This document shows positions 10,512-20,343 of a stretch of DNA of 64,000 nt, in pieces (the first letter of the stretch is position 1; every line of letters starts with the position of its first letter). The stretch covers positions 124,001-188,000 of the forward strand of contig CAMDWG010000005.1 of NCBI GenBank assembly GCA_945878375.1. The letters are read 5' to 3'. Both the position numbers and the translations under genes were made by a program. The notes beneath the pieces are model-generated. The model worked only from the letters and a program-made list of their open reading frames with translations, was not told the origin of the DNA and did no database searches. The DNA is from Roseomonas mucosa (GTDB lineage Bacteria > Pseudomonadota > Alphaproteobacteria > Acetobacterales > Acetobacteraceae).

Positions 10512-12092
10512 ATGGCCCTCGACGTTGCCATCGCACGCCCCGAGCTGTTGCAGGTCGCCGACGCCGTCGCGCGTGAGAAGCTGATCGAGCGCGAGGAAGT
10601 CCTCGAGGCGATGGAGCAGGCCATCCAGAAGGCCGGCCGCGCCAAGTACGGCCACGAGAAGGACATCCGCGCCGTCATCGACCGCAAGACCGGCGAAGTG
10701 AAGCTCTCCCGCTGGACCGAGGTGGTCGAGCAGGAGCCGGTCGAGAACGAGGACACCCAGATTCCGCTGCGCGTCGCGCAGAAGCGGGTGCGCGAAGACA
10801 TCAAGGTTGGCGAGTTCGTCGTTGACCCGCTGCCGCCGATCGATTTCGGGCGCATCGCCGCCCAGACCGCGAAGCAGGTGATCGTCCAGCGCGTGCGCGA
10901 AGTGGAGCGCAGCAAGCAGTTCAACGAATACAAGGACCGGGTGGGCGAGGTCATCAACGGCGTCGTCAAGCGCACGGAATACGGCAACCTCATGGTCGAT
11001 CTCGGCCGCGCGGAAGCCCTGCTGCGCCGGGACGAGACCATCCCCCGCGAAGCCTTCAAGAACGGCGACCGCGTGCGCGCCTATATCTATGACGTGCGGG
11101 AAGAACCGCGCGGCCCGCAGATCTTCCTCAGCCGCACCCATCCGGGCTTCCTCGCGAAGCTCTTCGCCCAGGAAGTGCCCGAGATCTACGACGGTATCAT
11201 CGAGATCAAGGCGGTGGCCCGCGATCCCGGCAGCCGCGCCAAGATGGCGGTGATCTCCCGCGACAGCAGCATCGACCCGGTCGGCGCCTGCGTCGGCATG
11301 CGCGGCAGCCGCGTGCAGGCGGTGGTGCAGGAACTGCAGGGCGAGAAGATCGACATCATTCCCTGGTCGCCCGATCCCGCGACCTTCATCGTCAATGCGC
11401 TGGCGCCGGCGGAAGTCAGCAAGGTGGTGCTGGACGACGAAGGCCGCCGCGTGGAAGTGGTGGTGCCCGACGACCAGCTTTCGCTCGCCATCGGCCGCCG
11501 CGGCCAGAATGTGCGCCTCGCCTCGCAGCTCACGCGCTACGACACCGACATCCTCACGGAAGCCGAGGAATCGGAGCGCCGCCAGGAAGATTTCCGCAAG
11601 CGCACCGGCCTGTTCGTCGAGGGTCTGGATGTCGATGACGTGATCGCCGGCCTGCTGGTGCAGGAAGGCTTCGGCTCCATCGAGGAAGTCGTGAATGTGG
11701 AGGACGAGGAACTCGGCGGGATCGAGGGCTTCGACGAGACCATCGCCGCTGAGCTGAAGCGCCGCGCTTCTGCCTTCCTTGAGAAGCGCGATGCCGAGCT
11801 GGACGAAAAGCGCCGGGCGCTGGGCGTCGAGGACGCGGTGGCGGAGGTGGGCGGCTTCGCCCCCGTCGCGCTGGTGGCGCTGGGCGAGAAGGGCGTGAAG
11901 ACGCTCGAGGACCTGGCCGACCTGGCGGGTGACGAGCTGATCGAGATCCTGGGCGCGGATGCGCTGGATGAGGAGACGGCGAACGCCGTCATCATGGCCG
12001 CCCGGCAATCCGCCGGCTGGTTCGGTGACGAGCCGGCGGCCGAGGAAGCTGGCGCCGAGGGCGGGGAGACGGACAACGAACCCGCAGTCTGA
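10512..12092 (+). CDS. nusA: transcription termination/antitermination factor NusA
   Basis: RNA polymerase-associated factor for pausing, termination and antitermination, 526 residues. N-terminal polymerase-binding domain (about 1-125), S1 domain ([21 protein letters not shown], about residues 135-200), KH1 and KH2 with the [13 protein letters not shown] and [13 protein letters not shown] GxxG loops, and an extended acidic C-terminal region with two helix-hairpin-helix repeats, as in other alphaproteobacteria. ATG 10512 follows an AGGAGGAACTGAG ribosome site. Since NusA modulates hairpin-dependent termination, the leader hairpin could give feedback control, but that is inference. Confidence 0.97.
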   Translation: MALDVAIARPELLQVADAVAREKLIEREEVLEAMEQAIQKAGRAKYGHEKDIRAVIDRKTGEVKLSRWTEVVEQEPVENEDTQIPLRVAQKRVREDIKVGEFVVDPLPPIDFGRIAAQTAKQVIVQRVREVERSKQFNEYKDRVGEVINGVVKRTEYGNLMVDLGRAEALLRRDETIPREAFKNGDRVRAYIYDVREEPRGPQIFLSRTHPGFLAKLFAQEVPEIYDGIIEIKAVARDPGSRAKMAVISRDSSIDPVGACVGMRGSRVQAVVQELQGEKIDIIPWSPDPATFIVNALAPAEVSKVVLDDEGRRVEVVVPDDQLSLAIGRRGQNVRLASQLTRYDTDILTEAEESERRQEDFRKRTGLFVEGLDVDDVIAGLLVQEGFGSIEEVVNVEDEELGGIEGFDETIAAELKRRASAFLEKRDAELDEKRRALGVEDAVAEVGGFAPVALVALGEKGVKTLEDLADLAGDELIEILGADALDEETANAVIMAARQSAGWFGDEPAAEEAGAEGGETDNEPAV

Positions 12093-12894
12093 CCTCCTGT
12101 CCCAGGCAGCTCAGGGTCTGCCGGCCGCGGCGGATGCCGACCAGGACGAGCCGGAGCGTGGCCCGCTCCGTCGCTGCCTGGTGACGCGCGAGCGCCTGGC
12201 GAAGGAAGCGATGATCCGCTTCGTGCTCGGGCCCGAGCGCAATCTCGTGCCCGATCTCGCAGAACGGCTGCCGGGCCGGGGAATGTGGTTGAGCGCGAAG
12301 GCCGATGTGATAGAACAAGCCATCCGCCGCGGGGCCTTTGCCAAGGCCGCCCGTGGCGAGGTGCTTGCGCCCCCCGACCTTCGCGCGACTGTCGAGGATG
12401 GCCTTCGGGCGCGCATCCGGGATCTTGTCGGCTTCGCGCGGCGCGCGGGGCAGGCGGTGAGCGGTTGGCAAGCGGCCCGGGAGTGGCTGCAGACCGGCCG
12501 TGCTGGCCTGATGGTGCAGGCGGCGGATGGCAGCCCGGCGGAAAAGGCCCGGCTGATCGGCCATCGCCAAGTGCCGGTGGTCGATCCGCTCGTCGGGTCG
12601 GAACTGGGTGCGCTGTTCGGTCGGGACCGCGCAGTGCATGTCGCCATCGCCCCCGGGCGGCTGGCGGGGCGGATCGCGGCGGAAGCCGCGCGGCTGGCGG
12701 GCGTGATCCCGGCAGCCGGGACAGAGGGGCCCACGCCCCCAGGGGAGGCCCGGCAGGGGAACTCCCGGCGTGGTGGCCGGAAGCCGGGCGACAGCCCGGC
12801 ACGGCTGGACGATACCTTCACCCCCCAGGGGGTGGAACACGGCGGTCGCGATGGCGCGGCCGGCGGGACGCGTCGCTTGCGCGGCACGGAATGA
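12025..12894 (+). CDS. ylxR: YlxR-family RNA-binding protein fused to an L7Ae-like domain
   Basis: RNA-binding protein of the nusA-infB operon (YlxR/DUF448, COG2740). The YlxR motif is [12 protein letters not shown] followed by [15 protein letters not shown] and GRGMWLSA. The second half (about residues 125-230, [18 protein letters not shown] and later [15 protein letters not shown]) resembles an L7Ae-type fold fused behind it, as is usual in alphaproteobacteria, and a low-complexity tail follows. The start is uncertain. The frame has an ATG at 11959 and a GTG at 12025, both inside nusA, and none between there and the RxCxxxR motif except CTG 12097. I give the GTG. The stop overlaps infB as ATGA. 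Confidence 0.8.
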   Translation: MTSRRPRKLAPRAGRRTTNPQSDLLSQAAQGLPAAADADQDEPERGPLRRCLVTRERLAKEAMIRFVLGPERNLVPDLAERLPGRGMWLSAKADVIEQAIRRGAFAKAARGEVLAPPDLRATVEDGLRARIRDLVGFARRAGQAVSGWQAAREWLQTGRAGLMVQAADGSPAEKARLIGHRQVPVVDPLVGSELGALFGRDRAVHVAIAPGRLAGRIAAEAARLAGVIPAAGTEGPTPPGEARQGNSRRGGRKPGDSPARLDDTFTPQGVEHGGRDGAAGGTRRLRGTE

Positions 12895-15800
12895 CAGACG
12901 AGAGATCGGGTTCGGATCGGCGGATGAGCGACCAGAACGACCAGGATGCAGGCAAGGGCCGGCTTTCGCTGCGGCCCGGGGGACGCCTCGACCTGGGCAA
13001 GACTGTTGACGGCGGTAGCGTGCGCCAGTCCTTCAGCCACGGCCGTAGCAAGGTCGTGCAGGTGGAGGTTGTGAAGAAGCGCCCGCCCGGTGGGGCGCCC
13101 GCGCCCGTGGCCGGACCGGTTGCGAAGCCCGCGGCATCCCCGCCGGCGCGGCCGCATGGCGGCCAGACCGCCTCGCCCCAGCCGGCCGGCAAGCCGGCCC
13201 CCGGCGTGCGCCCCCTGACCCAGGCCGAGCTGGCGGTCCGCCAGCGCGTCCTGGATGAGCAGCGCAGAGCCGAGGCCGACCGCCAGCGCGAGGAACGCGA
13301 GCGCCAGGCACTGATGGTGCGCTCCGCCGCCGAGGAAGCGGCGCGCCGCGCCGAGGATGAGCGCCGCCATGCGGAGGAGGAGGAGGCCGCGCGCCGCGCC
13401 GCCGCCGCCGAGGCGCGCCGTCGCGCCGCCGAGGAAGCGACCATCCGCGCCGCGGACCCGGCGCCCGAGGCTCCGCGCGCAGCCCCCGCCGCCCCACAGG
13501 CGCCAGAGCCTGCCGCACCGCCCCCTGTTGCCGCCGCGCCGCAACGCCCCGCGCCCGAGGCCCCGCGCCAGGCGGCCGAGGCGCCGCGCCCGGCACCGCG
13601 CCCGCCCGCACCGCGGGGCGACTATGCCCCGCGTGGCGACGGTTATGGTGCTCCGCGCCGCGATGGCCCCGGCGCGCCGCGTGGCGATTACGCCCCGCGC
13701 GGCGAAGGCTATGGCGGCCCGCGCCGCGATGGCCCCGCTGCGCCGCGCAGCGATTATGGCGCGCCGCGTTCGGATTACGGCTCTCCCCGCCCGGCGGCTC
13801 CCCGCGGTGATTATGGCGATCGCGGCCCCCCGGGTCCGCGCCGCGACGGCCCGCCTCCGCGCCTCGGCGACGGACCGCGTCCCGGTGGCTATGGCCCGCG
13901 TCCGGGTGGGCCCGGCGGTCCCGGCATGGGCCCGCGCCCGGCTGGCCCCGGTGGCGGTCCCGGCGGGGCGCCGATGCGCTCCGGCCGTCCCGGTCCGGTG
14001 CCCACCGGCTTCGGCGGCCCGCGCCGCCCGGCCGGCCCCGGCCTCGGCGTGCCGCCCGCGCCGTCCTCCGACACGCCGTCCAAGCTGACGCTCCGTCCGC
14101 GCACGGGCCGTGACGACGACGACCGTCGCCGCGCGCTCGGGCCGGATGCCAAGAAGGGTGGCGCCCCGGTGCCGCCCAAGAAGGGCACGCTGAGCAGCGA
14201 CCGCAATCGCCGCGACGGCCGCATCGACATCGGTGCCGCGATCGAGGGCGAGGACGAGAAGGTCCGCTCGATCGCCTCCATGCGCCGCGCCCGCGAACGC
14301 GAGCGCCGGCAGCAGGAACTGGCCCGCCTCCGCGCTGGCCAAGAGCGTGTGGTGCGCGATGTGGTGGTGCCGGAGACGATCACCGTCCAGGAACTCGCCA
14401 ACCGCATGGCCGCCCGTGGCGGCGAGGTGGTGAAGGCCCTGTTCCGCATGGGCGTGATGGCCACCCTGACCCAGTCGATCGACGCCGACACCGCCGAACT
14501 GGTGGTGCAGGAATTCGGCCATCGCGTGAAGCGCGTGGCCGAAGGCGATGTCGAGATCGGCCTGGAAGGCATGGTGGATGAAGAGGAGGCGCTGCTGCTG
14601 CGCCCGCCCGTCGTCACCATCATGGGCCATGTCGACCACGGCAAGACCAGCCTGCTGGACGCGCTGCGGAAGGCCGATGTCGCGGCCCGCGAGGCCGGGG
14701 GCATCACCCAGCATATCGGCGCCTACCAGGTGCAGCTGGCCGATGGCGGTCGCGTGACCTTCATCGACACGCCGGGCCACGAGGCCTTCACCGCCATGCG
14801 TGCGCGCGGCGCGAGCGTGACGGACATGGTGGTGCTGGTGGTCGCGGCCGATGACGGCGTGATGCCCCAGACGATCGAGGCGATCAGCCATGCGAAGGCG
14901 GCCGGCGTGCCGCTGATCGTGGCGGTGAACAAGATTGACAAGCCCGGCGTGAAGCCCGAGCGCGTGAAGCAGGAACTGCTGCAGCACGAGATCGTGGTGG
15001 AGAGCCTCGGCGGCGAGACCCAGGAGATCGAGGTCTCCGCCACGCAGAAGATCAACCTCGACAAGCTGCTCGAGGCGATCCAGCTGCAGGCGGAAATCCT
15101 GGACCTGCGGGCCAATCCGGACCGCGCGGGCGAAGGCACCGTGATCGAGAGCAAGCTCGATCGCGGCCGTGGGCCGGTCGCGACCGTGCTGGTCCAGAAG
15201 GGCACGCTGAAGCAGGGCGATATCGTGGTGGCCGGCGCCGAATGGGGCCGGGTGCGCGCGATGCTCGACGACAAGGGCCGTCAGCTCAAGGAAGCAGGGC
15301 CGTCCCTGCCGGTGGAGATCCTGGGCCTGTCGGGCGTGCCCGCAGCCGGCGAGACCTTCGTCGCCGTGGAAGACGAGGCCCGGGCGCGGGAGATCAGCGA
15401 TTTCCGCCAGCGCAAGCTGCGGGAGAAGCAGGTGGCCGCGATCAGCGCCGGCCGCGGCAGCCTCACCGACATGCTCGCCCGCATCCAGGCCGGCGCGCAG
15501 AAGGAAGTGGCCGTGGTCGTCAAGGCCGATGTGCAGGGCAGCGCCGAGGCGATCGGCGTCACGCTCGGCAAGATCGGCAATGACGAGGTGAAGGTGCGCG
15601 TGCTGCTCAGCGGCGTCGGGCAGATCACCGAGACCGACATCCAGCTGGCCAAGGCGTCCGATGCCGTCATCGTCGCCTTCAACGTGCGTGCGACCACGCA
15701 GGCGCGTGAGCTGGCGCAGCGCGAAGGCGTGGACATCCGCTACTACTCGATCATCTACCAGGTGGCGGACGACATCGAGACGCTGGTGCGCGGCAAGCTG

Positions 15801-16112
15801 GCGCCGGTGCAGCGCGAGAAGTTCCTGGGCTACGCGCAGATCCTGCAGGTGTTCGAGGTCAAGCGCCTCGGCAATGTCGCGGGCTGCCGCGTGACGGAAG
15901 GCGTGGTGAAGCGCGGCTGCGGCGTGCGCCTGCTGCGCGACGGCGTGGTCATCCACCAGGGCGAACTCCACACCCTGCGCCGCTTCAAGGATGACGTGAA
16001 GGAAGTGACCTCCGGCTACGAATGCGGCATGGGTTTCGTGAACTACAACGACATCCGCGTCGGCGACCAGATCGAGTGCTACGAGACGGAGACGGTGGCG
16101 GCCGAACTGTAA
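12891..16112 (+). CDS. infB: translation initiation factor IF-2
   Basis: GTPase that positions initiator tRNA on the 30S subunit. At 1073 residues it is longer than most IF-2 proteins because of its N-terminus: a basic/acidic coiled coil (about 100-190), then Pro/Ala-rich sequence and a tandem Arg-Gly-Asp-Tyr-rich stretch (about 240-380). The core is conventional: IF2_N domain near residue 490, G1 GHVDHGKT at about 579-586, DTPGHEAF (G3), NKID (G4), then domains II, III and IV. ATG 12891 overlaps the ylxR stop (ATGA); ATG 12924 (MSDQND) is a possible alternative start. Confidence 0.96.
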   Translation: MTDERSGSDRRMSDQNDQDAGKGRLSLRPGGRLDLGKTVDGGSVRQSFSHGRSKVVQVEVVKKRPPGGAPAPVAGPVAKPAASPPARPHGGQTASPQPAGKPAPGVRPLTQAELAVRQRVLDEQRRAEADRQREERERQALMVRSAAEEAARRAEDERRHAEEEEAARRAAAAEARRRAAEEATIRAADPAPEAPRAAPAAPQAPEPAAPPPVAAAPQRPAPEAPRQAAEAPRPAPRPPAPRGDYAPRGDGYGAPRRDGPGAPRGDYAPRGEGYGGPRRDGPAAPRSDYGAPRSDYGSPRPAAPRGDYGDRGPPGPRRDGPPPRLGDGPRPGGYGPRPGGPGGPGMGPRPAGPGGGPGGAPMRSGRPGPVPTGFGGPRRPAGPGLGVPPAPSSDTPSKLTLRPRTGRDDDDRRRALGPDAKKGGAPVPPKKGTLSSDRNRRDGRIDIGAAIEGEDEKVRSIASMRRARERERRQQELARLRAGQERVVRDVVVPETITVQELANRMAARGGEVVKALFRMGVMATLTQSIDADTAELVVQEFGHRVKRVAEGDVEIGLEGMVDEEEALLLRPPVVTIMGHVDHGKTSLLDALRKADVAAREAGGITQHIGAYQVQLADGGRVTFIDTPGHEAFTAMRARGASVTDMVVLVVAADDGVMPQTIEAISHAKAAGVPLIVAVNKIDKPGVKPERVKQELLQHEIVVESLGGETQEIEVSATQKINLDKLLEAIQLQAEILDLRANPDRAGEGTVIESKLDRGRGPVATVLVQKGTLKQGDIVVAGAEWGRVRAMLDDKGRQLKEAGPSLPVEILGLSGVPAAGETFVAVEDEARAREISDFRQRKLREKQVAAISAGRGSLTDMLARIQAGAQKEVAVVVKADVQGSAEAIGVTLGKIGNDEVKVRVLLSGVGQITETDIQLAKASDAVIVAFNVRATTQARELAQREGVDIRYYSIIYQVADDIETLVRGKLAPVQREKFLGYAQILQVFEVKRLGNVAGCRVTEGVVKRGCGVRLLRDGVVIHQGELHTLRRFKDDVKEVTSGYECGMGFVNYNDIRVGDQIECYETETVAAEL
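13611..13840 (+). repeat. degenerate tandem repeats inside infB
   Basis: Repeats encoding units such as [19 protein letters not shown] and [13 protein letters not shown], then [13 protein letters not shown], fall at about residues 241-317 of IF-2. DNA copies keep near-identical stretches such as CCGCGTGGCGATTA. The peptide is an RGG/YG-like low-complexity segment; the repeat length probably varies between strains by slippage or recombination. Confidence 0.75.
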
Positions 16113-16136
16113 GCCGCCCCATCCGCATGACGAAGG

Positions 16137-16165
16137 AGGGGCGCGGTCGCAAAGGCCGCGCCCCT
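16137..16165 (+). terminator. strong hairpin between infB and rbfA
   Basis: A perfect 9-bp stem of GGGGCGCGG with CCGCGCCCC (16138-16146 and 16156-16164), extended by one A-T pair, then TTCGCTTT. The T-run is broken, so it is probably a partial terminator or an mRNA processing/stability element that lowers expression of the distal genes rbfA-truB-rpsO. Confidence 0.5.
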
Positions 16166-16185
16166 TCGCTTTCGAGGAGGCCGTC

Positions 16186-16629
16186 ATGGGCCGCAAGCAG
16201 ACCAGATCCGGGGAGAACCCCCTCGCCCCCTCGCAGCGCCAGCTGCGCGTGGCGGAGGAAGTGCGCCACGCGCTGTCCGCCATCTTCGCGCGGGAGGAAT
16301 TCCGCGATCCGGACCTGCATGATTTGCGGGTGACGGTGACGGAGGTGCGCGCCTCCCCCGACCTCAAGCACATGACGGTCTTCGTCAGCGGGCTGGGCCG
16401 GGACGTGACGAAGGAGCAGTTCGCGGGGCTGCGGCGCGTCGCGCCCTTCCTGAAGCGCCAGATCGCGCAGTCGATCCGGATGCGCTTCGCGCCCGACCTG
16501 CATTTCCAGTCGGACACCGCGCTGGACTACGCCATGAAGATCGATGCCGTGCTGAAGCGCCCTGAGGTGAGCCGTGATCTCACCCCCGCGCCGAAGCCGC
16601 CCCAGGACGATGAGACCGACCAGGCATGA
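16186..16629 (+). CDS. rbfA: ribosome-binding factor A
   Basis: Binds the 30S subunit during late 16S rRNA maturation, 147 residues. Family features: RVAEEVRHALSAIF near the N-terminus, the KH-like fold with VTVTEVRASPDLKHMTVFV, and the R-APFLKRQIAQSIRMRFAPDLHF stretch before an acidic tail. A GAGGAGG site precedes ATG 16186. Its stop overlaps truB by ATGA, and its place after infB is the standard order. Confidence 0.95.
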   Translation: MGRKQTRSGENPLAPSQRQLRVAEEVRHALSAIFAREEFRDPDLHDLRVTVTEVRASPDLKHMTVFVSGLGRDVTKEQFAGLRRVAPFLKRQIAQSIRMRFAPDLHFQSDTALDYAMKIDAVLKRPEVSRDLTPAPKPPQDDETDQA

Positions 16630-17693
16630 ACGAGCGTGACGAGGGCGGCCGTGGCCGCCCGGGCGGTGGCGGCCAAGGGCGCCCGAATGGCGCCCCCCGC
16701 GGGGGCCAGGGCGGGCGGGGGCGCAAGCCGCATCGCAAGCCGAAGGGCAGGCCGCTCGATGGCTGGCTGATCGTGGACAAGCCGTCCGGCATCGGCTCCA
16801 CCGATGTCGTCAACAAGGTGAAGCGCCTGTTCAACGCGCAGAAGGCGGGCCATGGCGGCACGCTCGACCCGCTGGCGACCGGGCTGCTGCCGGTGGCCTT
16901 CGGCGCTGCGACCAAGACCGTTCCCTATGTCATGGACGGCACCAAGACCTACCGCTTCACGCTCCGCTTCGGGGAAGCGCGCGACACCGACGACGCCGAT
17001 GGCAAGGTGATCGCGACCAGCGATGCGCGCCCCACGGATGAGCAGATCAACGCGGCCCTGCCGGCCTTCCGCGGCGACATCATGCAGGTCCCGCCGATCT
17101 ATTCCGCCATCAAGATCGCCGGCGAACGCGCCTATGACCTAGCCCGGGAAGGTCAGGCGGTGGAGATCGCCCCGCGCCCCGCGCGGGTGGACCGCTTCGA
17201 ACTGATCGAGCGGCCGGATGCCGATACCGCCATCTTCCATGTCCAGTCCGGCAAGGGCGTGTACATGCGGTCCCTGGCGCGGGACCTGGCGCAGGCCTGC
17301 GGGACGGTGGGGCATATCGCGGCGCTGCGGCGGCTGCGCGTGGGGCCTTTCCTCGAGGCGCACGGGATTCCGCTGGACAGGCTGCTCGTTTCGGGCGATA
17401 CGCCGCTCCCTTCCCCGGACCTTCTGCTTCCAGTCACGACCGCGCTGGCCGACATCCCGGCACTGGCCGTCACCGAAGCCGAGGCCGCCCGCCTCTTCCA
17501 GGGCCAGGCATTGAGCCTGGTGGACCTGATGGGACGGGTTCCGGACGCAGCCGATCCGAATGGCGGGTTGGTGCGCGCCATGGCGGGGGGGCGCCTGATC
17601 GGCCTGTGCCGGCTCGAGGATGGATGGATGCACCCCGAACGGGTGCTCATCGGCGAGCGTGCGGAGGCCGGGGGCGAAGAACCCCAGTCGTGA
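16626..17693 (+). CDS. truB: tRNA pseudouridine-55 synthase
   Basis: Converts U55 of tRNA to pseudouridine, 355 residues, somewhat longer than E. coli TruB. The first 40 residues are a basic Gly/Arg-rich extension (repeated G-R-P-G and R-K-P-K). The catalytic motif [14 protein letters not shown] contains the nucleophilic Asp near residue 80, and the [20 protein letters not shown] stretch and later [14 protein letters not shown] match the family. The start overlaps rbfA (ATGA). A basic Gly/Arg-rich extension also occurs in IF-2, in the same operon. Confidence 0.95.
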   Translation: MNERDEGGRGRPGGGGQGRPNGAPRGGQGGRGRKPHRKPKGRPLDGWLIVDKPSGIGSTDVVNKVKRLFNAQKAGHGGTLDPLATGLLPVAFGAATKTVPYVMDGTKTYRFTLRFGEARDTDDADGKVIATSDARPTDEQINAALPAFRGDIMQVPPIYSAIKIAGERAYDLAREGQAVEIAPRPARVDRFELIERPDADTAIFHVQSGKGVYMRSLARDLAQACGTVGHIAALRRLRVGPFLEAHGIPLDRLLVSGDTPLPSPDLLLPVTTALADIPALAVTEAEAARLFQGQALSLVDLMGRVPDAADPNGGLVRAMAGGRLIGLCRLEDGWMHPERVLIGERAEAGGEEPQS

Positions 17694-17703
17694 AGGACAC
17701 GTG

Positions 17704-17973
17704 ATGTCGACGAACCCGGAGCGCCGCGCCGCGCTCATCCAGGAATATGCGACCAAGCCGGGCGACACCGGCAGCCCCGAGGTGCAGGTCGCGCTGCTTT
17801 CGGGCCGGATCTCGGAACTGACCGAGCACCTGAAGGCGCATCCGAAGGATTTCCACAGCCGTCGTGGCCTGCTGGTCCTGGTCGGCCAGCGCCGTGGCCT
17901 GCTGGACTATGTGAAGAAGAAGAACGTGGCCCGCTACGAGAGCCTGATCAGCCGCCTCGGCCTGCGCCGCTGA
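17704..17973 (+). CDS. rpsO: 30S ribosomal protein S15
   Basis: 89-residue primary 16S rRNA-binding protein. The sequence from [20 protein letters not shown] to [10 protein letters not shown] is the full four-helix S15 fold with the [10 protein letters not shown] signature. Start ATG 17704 follows AAGGACACGTG, ten bases after the truB stop; an in-frame upstream ATG at 17620 lies inside truB. It is the last gene of the rimP operon, followed by a strong hairpin. Confidence 0.97.
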   Translation: MSTNPERRAALIQEYATKPGDTGSPEVQVALLSGRISELTEHLKAHPKDFHSRRGLLVLVGQRRGLLDYVKKKNVARYESLISRLGLRR

Positions 17974-17981
17974 CGCTGTCT

Positions 17982-18007
17982 CCGACCGGGTGGCTCCACC
18001 CGGTCGG
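17982..18007 (+). terminator. hairpin after rpsO
   Basis: A perfect 11-bp stem CCGACCGGGTG (17982-17992) with CACCCGGTCGG (17997-18007) and loop GCTC. It lies 9 bases after the rpsO stop and about 70 bases from the convergent prfC stop. There is no T-run on either strand, so it may be a Rho-assisted end or a transcript-stabilising hairpin serving both convergent units. Confidence 0.55.
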
Positions 18008-18080
18008 CCCCCGCACGCCGGATGATTCGTCGTCCGGCGCCGGATGGGGCAGGGGCCGAAGCGCCCGCCCCCGACGCGCT

Positions 18081-19691
18081 TTATCGCGCCATCTGTACCA
18101 CGCCGTGCTGTTCCCGCACGGCATGGAATTTCAGCTTCAGATAGTCTTCCTCGGCCCGCTTGCGGCGCCAGTCGCTGCTGAACAGCGCGACATATTCGCC
18201 GTCATGATCCTCCGCGGTGTCGGAACGGTTGCCGGTGGCCCAGCGCTCGATCTCCGCGCGCTCCCCGCTCATCCACCGCAGCGCGCTCCAGCGCGTGGCG
18301 TCGAAGCCGGCGGGGACGCCGTATTCCACCTTCAGGCGGGATTGCAGCACATCCAGCTGCAGCTGCCCCACCACGCCCACCACGGGCGCCGAGCCGTCGA
18401 GGGGGCGGAAGATCTGCACCACCCCTTCCTCCGCCAGCTGGTCAAGCGCGGTGCGGAGCTTCTTCGCCAGCATCGGATCCTCCAGCCGCACATGGCGCAG
18501 GATCTCCGGCGCGAAGGAGGGGACGCCGCGGAAATTGACATCCTCGCCTTCCGTCAACGTGTCGCCGATGCGAAGCGTGCCGTGGTTGGCGATGCCGACG
18601 ACATCGCCGGGCCAGGCTTCCTCGGCCACCTGGCGTTCCTTGGCGAAGAAGAACAGCGGCGCATTCACCGGCACCTGCTTGCCGGTGCGGACCTGACGCA
18701 GCCGCATCCCCTTGGTCAGCCGCCCGCTGCACAGCCGCACGAAGGCCACGCGGTCGCGGTGGTTGGGGTCCATATTGGCCTGGACCTTGAAGACGAAGCC
18801 CGTCAGGCGAGGCTCATCGGCTTCGATCGGGCGCGGGTCTGCAGCATGCGCGCCGGGCGGCGGCGCGAAGCGCGACAGGCCTTCCAGCAGGTGTCCCACG
18901 CCGAAATCGCGCAGCGCCGACCCGAAGAAGACCGGCGTCAGCGTGCCCTGGCGGAAGGCATCCAGGTCGAAGGCGGACAGTCCCGCCTCGGCCAGCAGGA
19001 TGTCCTCATACAGCGCAGTGGCACGGGCCTCCCCCACCAGCTCCGCGATCTTCGGGTCGTCGGCGCCGGAGACGGGGATGCCTTCATCCTCGGTCGCGTC
19101 CACGGGCATCAGGCGCTTGGCCAGGATGTCGTAGGTGCCCCAGAATTCGGTGCTGCGCCCGACCGGCCAGGCGACCGGCGCGGCATCGAGCGCCAGGGTC
19201 TGCTGGATCTCGTCGATCAGCTCGAAGGGATCGCGGCCTTCGCGGTCCATCTTGTTGACGAAGGTGACGATCGGGATGTCGCGCAGGCGGCAGACCTCGA
19301 ACAGCTTGCGGGTCTGGCTCTCGATGCCCTTGGCGGCGTCCAACACCATCACGGCCGCGTCCACCGCGGTCAGCGTGCGATAGGTGTCTTCCGAGAAATC
19401 CTCGTGGCCCGGGGTGTCGAGCAGGTTGAAGACCACGCCGGCGCGTTCGAAGGTCATCACCGATGTCGCAACCGAGATGCCGCGATCCTGTTCGATCTTC
19501 ATCCAGTCGGACCGCGTACGCCGGGCATTGCCCTTGGCGCGCACGGCGCCGGCCAGCTGGATGGCGCCGCCTTTCAGCAGCAGCTTCTCGGTCAGCGTGG
19601 TCTTGCCCGCATCGGGGTGGGCGATGATCGCGAAGGTGCGGCGCCGCGCGGCTTCCCGCGCGACACTCTCCTGGATGGTGGTGTCGCTCAT
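18081..19691 (-). CDS. prfC: peptide chain release factor 3
   Basis: GTPase that removes RF1/RF2 from the ribosome after termination, 536 residues. G1 is AHPDAGKTTLTEKLL, followed by the DTPGHEDFSEDTYR (G3) and FVNKMDREGRD (G4) motifs; the C-terminal domains carry the RF3 hallmarks IFRPLDGSAPVVGVVGQLQ and YGVPAGFDA. Start ATG 19691 gives MSDTTIQESV; the frame is open upstream to 19769 without RF3 similarity. It is a single leftward unit. Confidence 0.95.
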   Translation of the reverse strand: MSDTTIQESVAREAARRRTFAIIAHPDAGKTTLTEKLLLKGGAIQLAGAVRAKGNARRTRSDWMKIEQDRGISVATSVMTFERAGVVFNLLDTPGHEDFSEDTYRTLTAVDAAVMVLDAAKGIESQTRKLFEVCRLRDIPIVTFVNKMDREGRDPFELIDEIQQTLALDAAPVAWPVGRSTEFWGTYDILAKRLMPVDATEDEGIPVSGADDPKIAELVGEARATALYEDILLAEAGLSAFDLDAFRQGTLTPVFFGSALRDFGVGHLLEGLSRFAPPPGAHAADPRPIEADEPRLTGFVFKVQANMDPNHRDRVAFVRLCSGRLTKGMRLRQVRTGKQVPVNAPLFFFAKERQVAEEAWPGDVVGIANHGTLRIGDTLTEGEDVNFRGVPSFAPEILRHVRLEDPMLAKKLRTALDQLAEEGVVQIFRPLDGSAPVVGVVGQLQLDVLQSRLKVEYGVPAGFDATRWSALRWMSGERAEIERWATGNRSDTAEDHDGEYVALFSSDWRRKRAEEDYLKLKFHAVREQHGVVQMAR

Positions 19692-19837
19692 GGGGGGGAT
19701 ATAGCCCTTTGCGGGGCGCGGCATCAGCCCCCGGATCACGGGAAGCGTGCCGCCCGTCGATCCCCCCACGGTGGCTGGCCCCTGCCATCAAGAAGGGATG
19801 AGGGGGGAGGGTTGCGCCATGCGCGCGGCAAATCCTC

Positions 19838-19866
19838 TTGGCCTCGGGCCTGTCTGAGGCTACATC
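19838..19866 (+). promoter_or_regulatory. candidate promoter of the DUF6481 gene
   Basis: TTGGCC at 19838-19843, 17 bases, TACATC at 19861-19866. The gene begins at 19874, only eight bases after the -10, so transcription would start on or next to the ATG and the mRNA would be leaderless. No Shine-Dalgarno sequence is visible before the ATG, which fits. Confidence 0.4.
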
Positions 19867-19873
19867 GACCACC

Positions 19874-20278
19874 ATGCAGACTAAAAAGCTCTTCGACTTC
19901 AACGAGCGTAAGAATGCCGCCGAGGAGGCCCGCAAGGCCGCCGCGGAAAAGTTCGCCTCCATGAAGTCCCGCCTGGACGATCCCGAGGTCCAGAAGCGGA
20001 TGGCCGAACAGAAGGCCATCGCCGAGGCCCGCGCCGCGCGTGAGGCCGAGAAGCGCGCCGCCAAGCTGGCTGCCAAGCAGGCCGAGGAAGCCGCGAAGCT
20101 GGCCGCGAAGCGGGAAGCCGAGCGCAAGGCGCAGGAAGAAGCCGCCCGCCGCCGCGCTGCGGAGATCGAGGCCGCCAACGCCGCCGCCCGCCGCGCCGCA
20201 GACCAGCGCAACCGCGCCGCCGCGCTCGCCGTCGCGCACAAGACCATGCAGGACGCCCGCAAGGCGCGCCAGCGCTAG
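19874..20278 (+). CDS. DUF6481-like coiled-coil protein
   Basis: 134 residues, highly charged and almost wholly Ala/Glu/Lys/Arg. MQTKKLFDFNERKNAAEEARKAA is followed by about 100 residues with heptad-like K/E/A pattern (KRAAKLAAKQAEEAAK), so a long single helix or coiled coil is expected. It resembles what I recall of DUF6481, small alphaproteobacterial proteins of unknown function. There is no signal peptide. An upstream in-frame start (19838) falls inside the candidate promoter, so ATG 19874 is preferred. Confidence 0.65.
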   Translation: MQTKKLFDFNERKNAAEEARKAAAEKFASMKSRLDDPEVQKRMAEQKAIAEARAAREAEKRAAKLAAKQAEEAAKLAAKREAERKAQEEAARRRAAEIEAANAAARRAADQRNRAAALAVAHKTMQDARKARQR

Positions 20279-20288
20279 ACGGCGCCCG

Positions 20289-20308
20289 GCCCGGCCTTCC
20301 GGCCGGGC
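20289..20308 (+). terminator. GC-rich terminator-like hairpin
   Basis: GCCCGGCC (20289-20296) with GGCCGGGC (20301-20308) and a TTCC loop; only a weak pyrimidine tract follows. It lies between the convergent DUF6481 gene and the leftward aldolase-like gene, so it can serve both. Confidence 0.55.
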
Positions 20309-20343
20309 TCAGCGCGGCTTCCCCTTATCGAAGCCGCATCGCG

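Noticed and set aside
12111-16517. Very long leftward open frame (1468 codons) opposite infB
   Set aside because: It is antisense to ylxR, infB and rbfA, has a His/Ala/Arg-biased composition expected of a shadow frame in GC-rich DNA, and shows no domain; the sense genes are certain.
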